A DNA stretch of 50,996 bases from Clostridiales bacterium (GCA_017961235.1 JAGCXQ010000017.1:1-50996); one strand, 5' to 3'. Positions 38,825 through 47,186 are shown, counted from the first letter of the stretch. Notes: generated from the sequence alone by a model not told the origin. A program made the numbers and translations.

Positions 38825-40021
38825 TCATCTCACATAACAGTTTTCCCGGATGAAATCGAGAAGTTCCGCAGATGAATCAAAGTCGGTATGCGTACCGGTT
38901 CTATTCTGGAACGAACACAGGTAGGAAACTCCATCCACCGTGAAGTACAGTTTCTGAGATCCGTAGTCTTCTTTACAGGATCTCATGCCGCCCATATCTT
39001 CCCAGCTGCCGTATTCTTCCGGGTTTTCCGGATCCCGGATAAGGGTGATGCTGTAATAGTCAGAATTCGGACGGGTTATGAGACTTAAGGATGTGCTATT
39101 TACACTACCCAGATGATTAAAACCGGTGATGTGCATCCCGCCGAGGAAAGGCGTATCCACGATCTTATCGTAGATATATGGTTCAGAACCGTTATCCTCT
39201 TCCAGATGATCGAGAAGTACTTCCGCGTAGTGGATGAAATCCCCGATATCTTTTTCTGTCAGGGGATCATTGCTATCGTAGTTTTCGAAGGTGACGACAA
39301 GCAGATTTCCGCCCATGAGCTTTCCATAGTACAGATATTCTCTCGAACTTAGCGTATCTGTGATGTGCTGTATGACGTGATCATCGGTCAGCTGGATCTC
39401 CTCTGCCGCAAACTCAAAGGGCTGAGTTCCGTAGTAGCACATCGGATCATGGGCCATCTCCTCAAAGGAGGTATAGACCGAGCCGTGTTCTATAGCATTC
39501 AGCTGGAGATATTTGATTTTACCTTCATGAATATTCCCATTAGGATCCAGACATGTCGCGCTGTTTTCGTTCGAAAAAAGTCTGCTTCCATAATCAACGC
39601 AGCGGAATCTGTGCGACATGGAAAGCTCATCACATCTGTTATAGATAAGCGTGGTGTGGTCCGCTACAAAAGCGTACTTCTCCATTGCCTCTTCCAGAGT
39701 ATATTTTTGATCAAGGATCCTTGTTGGATCCCAGTACACGATCTCTTCCGGAAGATCCGGTTCATCGGACATTACACGGGTGCCCGTCGGAATGGCCAGC
39801 TCATACGACGCAGTGTATCTTGTTACAGCGGGACCTGCTTTCTTCGTTGTCTCCGAGGTTTCCGTATCTTCTGACTTTTCCGAAGAACTCGTATCCGAAA
39901 CGGAGTCTGCCGTTTCCGCCACGGTAGTCGGAGACAGCATGTCTCTTTTACATCCTGCTGCCATGGTCAGGATGGAAAGAGAAAGAGCGAAAGCAAGTAT
40001 GGTTTTCATATTTTTTTTCAT
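38825..40021 (-). CDS. Lipoprotein of unknown function
   Basis: A 398-residue lipoprotein. I start at the ATG at 40021, eight bases after GAGAGG; the frame also reaches a GTG three codons earlier. The signal peptide ends at lipobox TMAAGC (Cys about 24). A Ser/Thr/Glu-rich stalk runs to about 65. The rest is a mixed alpha/beta domain with several Cys and many aromatic residues; I see no known motif. It precedes the ECF sigma gene on the same strand with no good terminator between, so it may be a sensor or target in that regulatory unit. This is inference. Confidence 0.72.
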   Translation of the reverse strand: MKKNMKTILAFALSLSILTMAAGCKRDMLSPTTVAETADSVSDTSSSEKSEDTETSETTKKAGPAVTRYTASYELAIPTGTRVMSDEPDLPEEIVYWDPTRILDQKYTLEEAMEKYAFVADHTTLIYNRCDELSMSHRFRCVDYGSRLFSNENSATCLDPNGNIHEGKIKYLQLNAIEHGSVYTSFEEMAHDPMCYYGTQPFEFAAEEIQLTDDHVIQHITDTLSSREYLYYGKLMGGNLLVVTFENYDSNDPLTEKDIGDFIHYAEVLLDHLEEDNGSEPYIYDKIVDTPFLGGMHITGFNHLGSVNSTSLSLITRPNSDYYSITLIRDPENPEEYGSWEDMGGMRSCKEDYGSQKLYFTVDGVSYLCSFQNRTGTHTDFDSSAELLDFIRENCYVR

Positions 40022-40153
40022 ATCGGACACCTCTCTTTTTCCGTCTTCACCCCTATTAACAGAATCCCGGAGGAAATCTTACAGCAAAAATGAAAAAATT
40101 TTTTCTGACGCAGAAGATCGCATCCGGGTCGGGCGCACTAAGCCCCGCGCGCC

Positions 40154-40182
40154 TTGAATTTTGCCCTGATATATGGAATAAT
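40154..40182 (+). promoter_or_regulatory. Sigma-A-like promoter of the fumarase operon
   Basis: TTGAAT (40154-40159), a 17-base spacer and AATAAT (40177-40182), 67 bases before the start codon. The rest of 40022-40249 shows only the upstream leader of the opposite lipoprotein gene. Confidence 0.45.
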
Positions 40183-40249
40183 TCTTGTGTTGTTTTTCTT
40201 TATGGAAAACTCCCGATAATTGAAAGAAATCAGATTTTGGAGGCACCTT

Positions 40250-41170
40250 ATGGATGAATCTTTAAGACAGCAGTTTGTCCGCACAGTCCAGGATTTTACC
40301 GCTATGACGGGAATCTATCTGCCGGACGACGTGGAGAAAAGACTTCGTGAACTCCGCGATTCCGAGTCGGTCGAGAATGCGAAGACGATGTATGATTGTA
40401 TGATCGAGGATCTTTCCCTCGCAAAAGAACTTCACCGTCCGCTTTGTCAGGACACGGGTGTCCTTCAGTATTTTGTGGAAGTCGGAACGGAGTTCCCGTA
40501 TCTGGCGGAGATCGAGAGTGTACTTACTGAAGCCGCACGAAAAGCAACGCTCGAGACACCGCTCCGTCCGAATGTCGTAGAGCCGCTCGGCGAGCACAAC
40601 ACCGGCGATAACACCGGCTACGGTGCTCCGTATATCGAATATGATCTTGTTCCGGGATCTTCTGACCTTCGCCTTCGCATGTATATGGCAGGCGGCGGAT
40701 GCTCGCTCCCGGGCAGAAGTAAAGTCCTGATGCCGCTCGAGGGTGTCGAAGGCATCAAGAAGTTTGTCTATCAGACGATCCTCGACTGGGGCGTAAATGC
40801 CTGCCCACCGCTGTGCATCGGTATCGGTCTCGGCACCTGCGCGGCGACCTCTGCGATGCTTTCCAAGAAGGCACTTCTCCGTCCGATCGGCACCCGTTCT
40901 TCTTATCCGGAAGTCGCCAAGCTCGAAGATGAGATCCAGGCGGGTCTCGATTCTCTGGGTATCGCACCTCTGGGATTCGGCGGCAGCCACACCGTATTAA
41001 ACGTAAATATCGAGGCTGCAGCGCACCACCCGGCGACACTGGGCGTCGGCATCACGACCGGCTGCTGGGCCACAAGAAGAGGCGAGATCATCATCCACAA
41101 AGATCTCTCGTCCGAGATCATTTCCCATAAAAAAGCACTTGCCGCTGCGGCAGATGCGAAGAAAGGCTGA
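40250..41170 (+). CDS. Fumarate hydratase class I, alpha subunit (or L-tartrate dehydratase alpha)
   Basis: A 306-residue subunit of a [4Fe-4S] hydro-lyase that interconverts fumarate and malate. Cluster-binding cysteines are visible in CQDTGV, GGGCS and the PPLCIGIGLG block, the expected three positions. EHNTGDNTGYGAP and GGSHTVLNVNIE are substrate-site segments of the family. The two-subunit layout with the beta gene 15 bases downstream is typical of anaerobes. Sequence alone separates fumarases from tartrate dehydratases poorly; no tartrate genes are near, so fumarase is preferred. Start at 40250 behind GGAGGCACCTT. Confidence 0.88.
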   Translation: MDESLRQQFVRTVQDFTAMTGIYLPDDVEKRLRELRDSESVENAKTMYDCMIEDLSLAKELHRPLCQDTGVLQYFVEVGTEFPYLAEIESVLTEAARKATLETPLRPNVVEPLGEHNTGDNTGYGAPYIEYDLVPGSSDLRLRMYMAGGGCSLPGRSKVLMPLEGVEGIKKFVYQTILDWGVNACPPLCIGIGLGTCAATSAMLSKKALLRPIGTRSSYPEVAKLEDEIQAGLDSLGIAPLGFGGSHTVLNVNIEAAAHHPATLGVGITTGCWATRRGEIIIHKDLSSEIISHKKALAAAADAKKG

Positions 41171-41185
41171 GGAGGTGTGAGATCT

Positions 41186-41770
41186 ATGAAAAAAGTACTG
41201 ACCACTCCTATTACATATGATCAGATCAAGGATCTCCGAATCGGCGATACCGTTTATCTTACAGGCATGCTTGCAACCTGCCGTGACAGCGGCCACAGAA
41301 GAGTCGTGCAGGATAAGGTATTCCCGGAGAACTTCGAGTTTAAGGATGGCGCGATCATCCACGCCGGCCCGATCGTCGGAAAAGACGAGAACGGCAAGCA
41401 GTATATGGTCTCGATCGGACCTACGACGAGCCGCAGAATGGAAGCTGCAGAAGCGGATTTCATCGAGCAGACGGGTATCCGCGTGATCATCGGTAAGGGC
41501 GGTATGCTCGAAAAGACGACAGAGGCCTGCAAGAAGTTCGGCGCGATCCACTGCGCATACCCGGGCGGCTGTGCGGTAGTTGCCGCGCAGGAAGTCGAAG
41601 AACTTCAGGGCGTCGAGTGGATGGACCTCGGCATGCCGGAGGCCCTCTGGATCATGAAGGTCAAGGAATTCGGTCCGCTGGTCGTATCGATCGACACAGA
41701 AGGAAATAACCTCTTTGAGAACAACACGAAGATCTTTAGAGAAAGATTCGACAAGCTCCTGGAAAAGTGA
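41186..41770 (+). CDS. Fumarate hydratase class I, beta subunit
   Basis: A 194-residue partner of the alpha subunit. LRIGDTVYLTG near the start, DGAIIHAGPIVG, SIGPTTSRRME and IGKGGM are the known family blocks, the last two belonging to the substrate site. The start is the ATG at 41186 behind GGAGGTG; a GTG three codons upstream is in frame but lies on the ribosome site. It is co-transcribed with the alpha subunit and followed by a 61-bp hairpin array. Confidence 0.9.
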   Translation: MKKVLTTPITYDQIKDLRIGDTVYLTGMLATCRDSGHRRVVQDKVFPENFEFKDGAIIHAGPIVGKDENGKQYMVSIGPTTSRRMEAAEADFIEQTGIRVIIGKGGMLEKTTEACKKFGAIHCAYPGGCAVVAAQEVEELQGVEWMDLGMPEALWIMKVKEFGPLVVSIDTEGNNLFENNTKIFRERFDKLLEK

Positions 41771-41827
41771 GTTTTTCTCCGATCAGCATGCCTCTGGCGT
41801 GCGTAAACGCCAACCTGCCGCCTAAGT

Positions 41828-41996
41828 CTCTGAAAGTGTCTCTGAAAAAGGACTTACAGAGACTAAAACAGGGAAAAACGGCAAAATTCTCTGAAAATGT
41901 CTCTGTAAAAGAATATACAGAGACTAAAACAGGGAAAAATGGCAAAATCCTCTGAAAGTGTCTCTGTAGATAGACTTTCAGAGACTGAAACAGAGG
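41828..41996. repeat. 61-bp tandem hairpin array between two convergent genes
   Basis: CTCTGAAAGTG-type starts lie at 41828, 41889 and 41950: an exact 61-base period, nearly three units. Each unit holds TGTCTCTG and CAGAGACT, which pair around about 12 bases, followed by AAAACAGGGAAAAA in the first two. The fumarase beta and larC genes face each other here, so the stems could terminate both. Confidence 0.8.
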
Positions 41997-42016
41997 ATTA
42001 TTTCAAAAGATTAATC

Positions 42017-43441
42017 TTAAATCTCTTTGGAAAGTTTATTAGCAACCTCGGCGATGCTGAGGTTGTTTTCTTTTGCGATCCGTGCGAGATCTTCGTACTC
42101 GATCTTCTTTCTTGTCGTGCCGTAGCCGGAGGAGACTTTTACCCGGACGGGACCAAAAGAGGAATCGACTTTGTAGATCTGTCTGTCCAGCATATAGCGC
42201 TGCATCTGTGTCTCGCGGATACCGATCGTTGTCGTATGCTCGAAAAGAAGCCGGACGAATTTCTCTTTATCTTCGGGCTTACAGAGTACGCGAAGAAGGA
42301 TGCCCGGACGGGATTTCTTCATGCCGCAGGGAACGGTGAAGACTTCGTTTGCGCCTGCTTCGAAAAGACGTTCCATGGCAAATCCGACCGCTTCGCCGGT
42401 CATGTCATCGACATTGCAGGAAAGTTCGATAATGTCGCCGTTGGAAGAAAAAGAAGATCCGGAAGCTTCTGATGCAGAAGCAGAAACTGCCGACGCACTT
42501 TCCGCAGCCGTAACTGAAGCAAAAGCAGCATCAGTGGAAGCCGTGGATCCGATGCTCTCTTCTACTGTTTCACCGAGCATAACGCGTACACAATTGGCTC
42601 TCGGGAAGTCTTTCTTGCCCATGCCGTAACCGATGGCGGAAGTCTTCATCATGGGCTGTTTCCCGAATCCTGTTGCAAAATGCTTCAGAAGTGCGGCACC
42701 TGTCGGCGTGCAAAGCTCACCGCTGATGTCTGCGCTGTATGTGGGGATCCCCTGCAGGATATGTGCCGTCGCCGGAGCGGGGACGGGGAGGATGCCGTGA
42801 GCGCATTTTACTGTGCCGGAACCGACATGGATCGGAGAAACGATGACTTCATCCGGCTTGATCTTGTTCATGAGAAGACATACCGCCGTGATGTCCGCAA
42901 CCGCATCCATCGAGCCGACTTCGTGGAAATGGATCTGATCGACAGGCTGACCATGCACGTGGCTCTCGGCCTCGGCGATCTCCTGATAAACAGCCAGTAC
43001 ATCCAGTGCCACCGAAGTAGGGAGTTTCATGTGATCACCCACGATATGCTCGATATCGTGCATGCTGCTGTGATGATGCGAATGACCATGTTCATGGGAA
43101 TGTTCGTGATCATGATCATGGTGATGCTCATGGTCATGATGGTGTTCATGCTCATGCTCGTGATCATGATGATGCTCGTGTTCATGCGAGTGCTCGTGCT
43201 CATGGTGATCATGGTCGCAGCCGCAGCCCTCTTCTTCGCCGTTAATGAGCACCGACATATGCGTGCCGGTAATGCCGCATTTGACAGAAGGTTCTGCAAC
43301 ATATTTTACGCCCGGGATCCCGCGCGAATTCAGTTTCTCAACAAAAGCTTCACGCTCTTCTTTCGGAAGAAGCTCGAAAAGCGCTGCGCTCAGCATATCG
43401 CCTGCGGCGCCCATAGAACAGTCGATGTAAAGAGTCTTCAT
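42017..43441 (-). CDS. larC: Nickel insertion protein LarC (pyridinium bis-thiocarboxylate mononucleotide nickel chelatase)
   Basis: A 474-residue LarC, which inserts nickel to finish the nickel-pincer cofactor of lactate racemase and related enzymes. LYIDCSMGAAGDML starts it. Residues 76-124 are almost all His, Asp and Glu, a metal-storage or metal-binding insert. FHEVGSMDAVADI and TPTGAALLKHF are LarC1-half motifs; CNVDDMTGEAVGFAMERLFEAGANEVF opens the LarC2 half. A Ser/Ala-rich linker (about 292-334) joins the two halves. In Lactobacillus plantarum the halves are joined by programmed frameshifting; here one frame codes for both. The start overlaps the LarB stop (ATGA). larA and larE are not in the window. 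Confidence 0.94.
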   Translation of the reverse strand: MKTLYIDCSMGAAGDMLSAALFELLPKEEREAFVEKLNSRGIPGVKYVAEPSVKCGITGTHMSVLINGEEEGCGCDHDHHEHEHSHEHEHHHDHEHEHEHHHDHEHHHDHDHEHSHEHGHSHHHSSMHDIEHIVGDHMKLPTSVALDVLAVYQEIAEAESHVHGQPVDQIHFHEVGSMDAVADITAVCLLMNKIKPDEVIVSPIHVGSGTVKCAHGILPVPAPATAHILQGIPTYSADISGELCTPTGAALLKHFATGFGKQPMMKTSAIGYGMGKKDFPRANCVRVMLGETVEESIGSTASTDAAFASVTAAESASAVSASASEASGSSFSSNGDIIELSCNVDDMTGEAVGFAMERLFEAGANEVFTVPCGMKKSRPGILLRVLCKPEDKEKFVRLLFEHTTTIGIRETQMQRYMLDRQIYKVDSSFGPVRVKVSSGYGTTRKKIEYEDLARIAKENNLSIAEVANKLSKEI

Positions 43442-44193
43442 GATTTTGCCTCCATATGGTTGATCATACTGGCCTGATATGCGGCGCCGAATCCGTTATC
43501 GATATTGACGACGGATACACCGCTGGCGCAGGAATTGAGCATGGATAATAGTGCAGAGAGTCCTTCAAAAGCAGCGCCATATCCGACACTGGTCGGAACA
43601 GCGATGACCGGACAGTCTGCAAGTCCGCCGATGACACTCGCGAGAGCGCCCTCCATACCGGCGATCGCGATGATGACGCTGGCGGTCATGATTTCTTCTT
43701 TGTGGGCGAGAAGCCGGTGCAGTCCGGCGACACCAACGTCATAGAGACGGACAACTTTGTTTCCGAAACGCTCGGCCGTGATCGCTGCTTCCTCAGCGAC
43801 GGGAATATCACTGGTGCCGCCGGTCGCGACAACGATCTTACCGATACCGTCCGGAGCGGGCGTTTCGCCATAACATGCGATGCGTGCGTCCGTATAGTAC
43901 GTGATATCGAAGGATTTGGCAATCTTCGCCGCAGCTTCCTTTGAAAGCCGGGTGATCAGGATATTGTCCTGTCCATTTTCGATCATGGAAGAGAGGATCC
44001 CCTTGATCTGGTCAGGTGTTTTTCCCGCACCATAGATCACTTCCGGGACTCCCTGCCGGATGCTTCTGTGATAATCGATCTTCGCATATCCGAGATCTTC
44101 AAAGGGGGCGGACTTCAGAAGCAGAAGTGCCTCATCCGAAGTCATCTCGCCTTTTTCAACGGATTCAAGGATGCGCTTGACGTTAGTATTCAT
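43438..44193 (-). CDS. larB: Nickel-pincer cofactor biosynthesis protein LarB
   Basis: A 251-residue enzyme related to PurE. It carboxylates and hydrolyses nicotinic acid adenine dinucleotide in the first step of nickel-pincer cofactor synthesis. Family blocks are the N-terminal DYHRSIRQGVPEVIYGAGKT, the middle VVATGGTSDIPVAEEAA, DVGVAGLHRLL, and the C-terminal IAGMEGALASVIGGL, AVPTSVGYGAAF and NIDNGFGAAY. The ribosome site GGAG lies nine bases before the ATG. It is the first gene of a two-gene operon with larC. Confidence 0.94.
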   Translation of the reverse strand: MNTNVKRILESVEKGEMTSDEALLLLKSAPFEDLGYAKIDYHRSIRQGVPEVIYGAGKTPDQIKGILSSMIENGQDNILITRLSKEAAAKIAKSFDITYYTDARIACYGETPAPDGIGKIVVATGGTSDIPVAEEAAITAERFGNKVVRLYDVGVAGLHRLLAHKEEIMTASVIIAIAGMEGALASVIGGLADCPVIAVPTSVGYGAAFEGLSALLSMLNSCASGVSVVNIDNGFGAAYQASMINHMEAKS

Positions 44194-44270
44194 GTCTGAC
44201 TCCTAACAATGCAGGCGGAAGGAAAGATCCTTTGCCTGCCGGTGACACAGGGCCACCTGTATTTTGATTC

Positions 44271-44302
44271 AAAAAAAGGGAGAAATGATCAACATTTCTC
44301 CC
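44271..44302 (-). terminator. Terminator of the small membrane-protein operon
   Basis: GGGAGAAATG (44278-44287) and CATTTCTCCC (44293-44302) form a perfect 10-bp stem with a five-base loop. On the minus strand it runs into TTTTTTTG. It follows the 44322 stop by 20 bases. Confidence 0.85.
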
Positions 44303-44321
44303 TTGCAAAAGAACTTTACGA

Positions 44322-44639
44322 TCAGTTTTTCTTCGCAAGAAGTTTCGCACGAAGAACGCCCTTCGGATCCTTGACCAGAAGAACGACCAGCCAGATGATC
44401 AGGCCAAGTGCTACGACGGTCAGTCCGAGAAATGCATCGTTCAGCATATCTGCTGCTGCCGGCTGGAAGAACTCTTCCTTAAGCTCAGCGTACTCGAAGA
44501 TAGCATCGCACATCCACATCAGGGAAGCGCCCCAGTACATCAGTGCCAGTGTGCCGACTTTCCAGGTATCCTTCGGAGCATTTTTATACCATACGATCGT
44601 TGCGATGATCGCAGCGAATACAGAAATCAATAATGTCAT
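44322..44639 (-). CDS. Small three-helix membrane protein, unknown
   Basis: A 105-residue membrane protein with about three hydrophobic segments (1-17, 30-48, 70-90) and a basic C-terminal tail (KDPKGVLRAKLLAKKN). GAGGATATTCCT precedes the ATG. It lies 10 bases behind the next gene upstream on the same strand, and a strong terminator closes the pair. I do not recognise the family; constant pairing with the next protein would suggest a two-part membrane complex. Confidence 0.7.
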   Translation of the reverse strand: MTLLISVFAAIIATIVWYKNAPKDTWKVGTLALMYWGASLMWMCDAIFEYAELKEEFFQPAAADMLNDAFLGLTVVALGLIIWLVVLLVKDPKGVLRAKLLAKKN

Positions 44640-44649
44640 AGGAATATCC

Positions 44650-45069
44650 TCACTTATCTTCTTTTACGGTTTCTTCAACGAGAGCAGCGGTCTTATTCGC
44701 GCGCTTTTCAAGACGGGAAGAAACAACGACCATGCCGACCCATGCAGCTGTTACAAGAAGTGCCATCGTTACACCGACGGTAGCCATCTCGTGGAACATT
44801 TCAGATCGGGAGGATGCATCGTTAGCAGCAGTCAGGAAGGGGAACCACGGTACCACTTCACCATGCCATACATGCTCAAGTGCAAGAAGTGCGGAACCAC
44901 CCCAGAGCATATTATTCAGCCAGCCGAGCTTTCTGGAAAAATGTGATTTCTCAACGGTAGAAGAACCGCTCTCATGATGGATCTCCATATTCTTTTCCTT
45001 AGAAGCAAGGACTTTCTGTGCGATAGTAGTTACGATCGCTTCGGTTGCCGGAACTAAAAAACAAGCCAT
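44650..45069 (-). CDS. Conserved small membrane protein, unknown
   Basis: A 139-residue protein starting MACFLVPATEAIVTTIAQKV. A polar stretch (about 24-45) is followed by a conserved-looking block KLGWLNNMLWGGSALLALEHVWHGEVVPWFPF and a second hydrophobic segment (about 95-117) before a charged C-terminus. The His, Glu and Trp cluster in the ALEHVWHGE stretch could bind a metal. Ribosome site GGAGG seven bases before the ATG. A good promoter (45105-45134) lies directly upstream. It reads like a conserved protein of anaerobic Firmicutes, but I cannot name a function. Confidence 0.7.
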   Translation of the reverse strand: MACFLVPATEAIVTTIAQKVLASKEKNMEIHHESGSSTVEKSHFSRKLGWLNNMLWGGSALLALEHVWHGEVVPWFPFLTAANDASSRSEMFHEMATVGVTMALLVTAAWVGMVVVSSRLEKRANKTAALVEETVKEDK

Positions 45070-45104
45070 ACAAGTACCTCCTATTTATATGAACTTACAA
45101 AAGC

Positions 45105-45152
45105 ATTATACTTTCTTCCTCTATCATATTTCAACAAAAGCACTGTACTTTC
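45105..45152 (-). promoter_or_regulatory. Promoter of the small membrane-protein operon, with a duplicated -10 region
   Basis: On the minus strand TTGAAA (45129-45134), an 18-base spacer and TATAAT (45105-45110) form a near-consensus promoter. The segment ACAAAAGCATTATACTTTC (from 45097) recurs as ACAAAAGCACTGTACTTTC (from 45134). In the second copy the -10 becomes TACAGT and creates AGTGCTTTT on the minus strand. Confidence 0.6.
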
Positions 45153-45236
45153 GCAAAATTGCGCAAGTTTTTGACAGAAAAACAAATGTCACGGGTGCGG
45201 GAATTACTGCCGGGAAGCCTGTTCGACGCATGAAAA

Positions 45237-45274
45237 GGCCCCGTACCGGTTTCACATGAAAATGGTACGGGGCC
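45237..45274 (-). terminator. Terminator of the 45308 zinc-ribbon gene
   Basis: GGCCCCGTACC (45237-45247) and GGTACGGGGCC (45264-45274) form a perfect 11-bp GC-rich stem. TTTTCATG follows on the minus strand. Confidence 0.75.
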
Positions 45275-45307
45275 CTGTAACCTATGCGATTCTATGCAGT
45301 ACAGGTG

Positions 45308-46492
45308 TTATCCGACAACGATAACCAGGATCTGGAAGGATTCGGAAGACTTATCGTTGGTAAAGGTGAATAAGGTTTTTCCGGGCTGGCTGCCTGCGGT
45401 AAATGTCAGAGGACAGGAATTGAGGCTGCCATCGTGTACCCACTGATCCGACCATTGTCCGGTAGTGTTCTTGTTATCAGCCCTGTAAGATACGGAGAAT
45501 ACTCCTGTTGCTCTCAGGCTGACCATAATGGTTTCGCTTTCGCCAGGTGAGAGAACGAGCACGTTTTTAGATGCGAAATAGGATGTGGTCGGCGGAACCA
45601 GATTCTTGATGGAACTGTAGATACCTTTGACATCATTTTCATTGGCTTCGATCTGCGCCTTATAATCGTCTCTTTCCTTCTTAGCAGTGGTGAGATCATT
45701 AGTAAGAGAGTTGACGTTCTCCTGAAGCTGGTTTACATTCTGCTCAAGATCCGTCTTATCTTTTTTCAGTGCTTCCTCTTTGTCAGAAAGATCCGTGACC
45801 TGTTCTTCAAGATCTGCGATCTCGCCGTCTTTATCATCGATCGTCTTATCGCGATCCTCGATCTCCGTATTCAGATCGGATTTCTGCTTCATATAAAGGT
45901 ATGCGCCTACGCCCAGACCTGCTGCTGCCAGCGCAAAGAGGATGATGAAAATGATCATCGGAACGAAGAATTTCTTTCCGCCCTTTTCGCCCGGTGCCTT
46001 ATTTTTCTTGTTTTCCGGAGCTACGGGAATGGCAGGTGCTACGGGTGCCATCGGCTGCGGAGCCGGTGCCATTGGCTGAGGAACCGGTGCAAATGCCGGC
46101 TGCGGTACCTGCTGCTGGAAATCAGGAGTCGGAACGGTCGGAGCTACCGGCGGAGTGCTCTCCTGGGAACCAAATGCCGGAACTGTTGGCGACAGCGACT
46201 GTGTGTCCTCGGAAAAAACACTTGCTGTCGGAGCAAACGGAGATGGTGCATCTTCAGGGACCTCAAAATCCTCGAGCGAGGAGTCATTCAGCTCGGATGC
46301 CGCTTCAACCGAAGCATCAATAGCTTCTGTAGGAGCTTCGATCTCTTCTGATACCGGAGCCTCCGATGGTGTTTCCGCGAGATCTTCCGGTGCAGGGATC
46401 TGTTCCGGAACCGGGGAAGCAAACTTCGTTCCGCATTCTGAACAGAAAAGAGCATCACTGGAATTCTCAGCGTTGCAGTTGGTACATTTCAT
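45308..46492 (-). CDS. Zinc-ribbon membrane protein with coiled coil, unknown
   Basis: A 394-residue protein. Residues 3-20 form a zinc ribbon (CTNC ... CSEC). A long Pro/Ala/Glu-rich linker runs to about 160, with PQPMAPxxQP-type repeats. One membrane helix lies at about 175-198. Residues about 205-285 form a long coiled coil (DLNTEIEDRDKTIDDKDGEI...). The outside C-terminal domain of about 95 residues has beta-rich character (VLVLSPGESETIMVSLRATGVFSVSY). GGAGG before the ATG. Similar in plan to the kinase and to the 33187 protein: zinc ribbon inside, one helix, a domain outside. Function unknown. Confidence 0.72.
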   Translation of the reverse strand: MKCTNCNAENSSDALFCSECGTKFASPVPEQIPAPEDLAETPSEAPVSEEIEAPTEAIDASVEAASELNDSSLEDFEVPEDAPSPFAPTASVFSEDTQSLSPTVPAFGSQESTPPVAPTVPTPDFQQQVPQPAFAPVPQPMAPAPQPMAPVAPAIPVAPENKKNKAPGEKGGKKFFVPMIIFIILFALAAAGLGVGAYLYMKQKSDLNTEIEDRDKTIDDKDGEIADLEEQVTDLSDKEEALKKDKTDLEQNVNQLQENVNSLTNDLTTAKKERDDYKAQIEANENDVKGIYSSIKNLVPPTTSYFASKNVLVLSPGESETIMVSLRATGVFSVSYRADNKNTTGQWSDQWVHDGSLNSCPLTFTAGSQPGKTLFTFTNDKSSESFQILVIVVG

Positions 46493-46537
46493 AACAGTAT
46501 CCTCCTTATTATTTTGTTTCCTTTTATATTCACATGA

Positions 46538-47023
46538 TCATCCATATAACTGAGTCCGGATCACTCCGTTTTTGTCCGTCTCAAGGATCATGTAGTTACC
46601 ATTTCGGATAGATCCCGGATTCAGAAAACGGATCCCGTAGATCTCCTTATCCTGCTGTCTGTGCGTATGACCATATATTACCACATTACACTGATGCTCC
46701 TGTGCGGAATATGCCATGATTTCCGGGCTTGCGTGATACAGATGGCCATGCGTGACCAGTGCCCGGGAAATGGAAGATAAAGGGATCTTAATCTGATCCG
46801 GTACGCCGGCAGAAGACGAAAAATACGAATCACAGTTGCCGCGTACCATGCGGATATCCATCGATCGGGAAGTGGCTCTGCGGATGATCTCTTCCACATC
46901 GTAGGTCTCCATCTCCAGATCTCCGCACACGATGACCATATCCACATCCTGATGCTTCGAAAGAGCATTCTCCAGACGCGATTCCGCACCGTGAATATCC
47001 GAACATACGAAAAACTTTGTCAT
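46538..47023 (-). CDS. YfcE/MJ0936-family metallophosphoesterase
   Basis: A 161-residue calcineurin-like phosphoesterase. All metal-binding motifs are present: SDIHG (Asp9, His11), CGDLE, GNCDS, THGHLYH and GHTHRQ. Members are cytoplasmic phosphodiesterases using Mn or similar ions; substrates vary and often are unknown. The length is normal. AGGAAG precedes the ATG. The zinc-ribbon gene starts 45 bases downstream on the same strand, so they may share a transcript. Confidence 0.9.
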   Translation of the reverse strand: MTKFFVCSDIHGAESRLENALSKHQDVDMVIVCGDLEMETYDVEEIIRRATSRSMDIRMVRGNCDSYFSSSAGVPDQIKIPLSSISRALVTHGHLYHASPEIMAYSAQEHQCNVVIYGHTHRQQDKEIYGIRFLNPGSIRNGNYMILETDKNGVIRTQLYG

Positions 47024-47036
47024 CTTACTTCCTGAA

Positions 47037-47059
47037 GAATTCCGTTTCTCCCGGAATTC
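47037..47059. repeat. Inverted repeat before the phosphoesterase gene
   Basis: GAATTCCG (47037-47044) and CGGAATTC (47052-47059) form a perfect 8-bp stem with a seven-base loop, just 14 bases upstream of the start codon. It could be a regulatory hairpin or operator in the leader. The motif ATTCTATAG also occurs twice further upstream (about 47080 and 47103). Confidence 0.4.
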
Positions 47060-47155
47060 TATTAACCACCCTATTTCTCATTCTATAGTAAACCTTTTCC
47101 ATATTCTATAGGGAATCGTATTCTTTTTTCCATTTTCGGAGGACATATAGCAAAA

Positions 47156-47186
47156 GCTCCGTGCCTTCACTTTGAAAGCACGGAGC
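47156..47186 (-). terminator. Terminator of the pta-buk operon
   Basis: GCTCCGTGC (47156-47164) and GCACGGAGC (47178-47186) form a perfect 9-bp stem. On the minus strand TTTTGCTATATG follows. It lies 58 bases past the pta stop. Confidence 0.75.
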
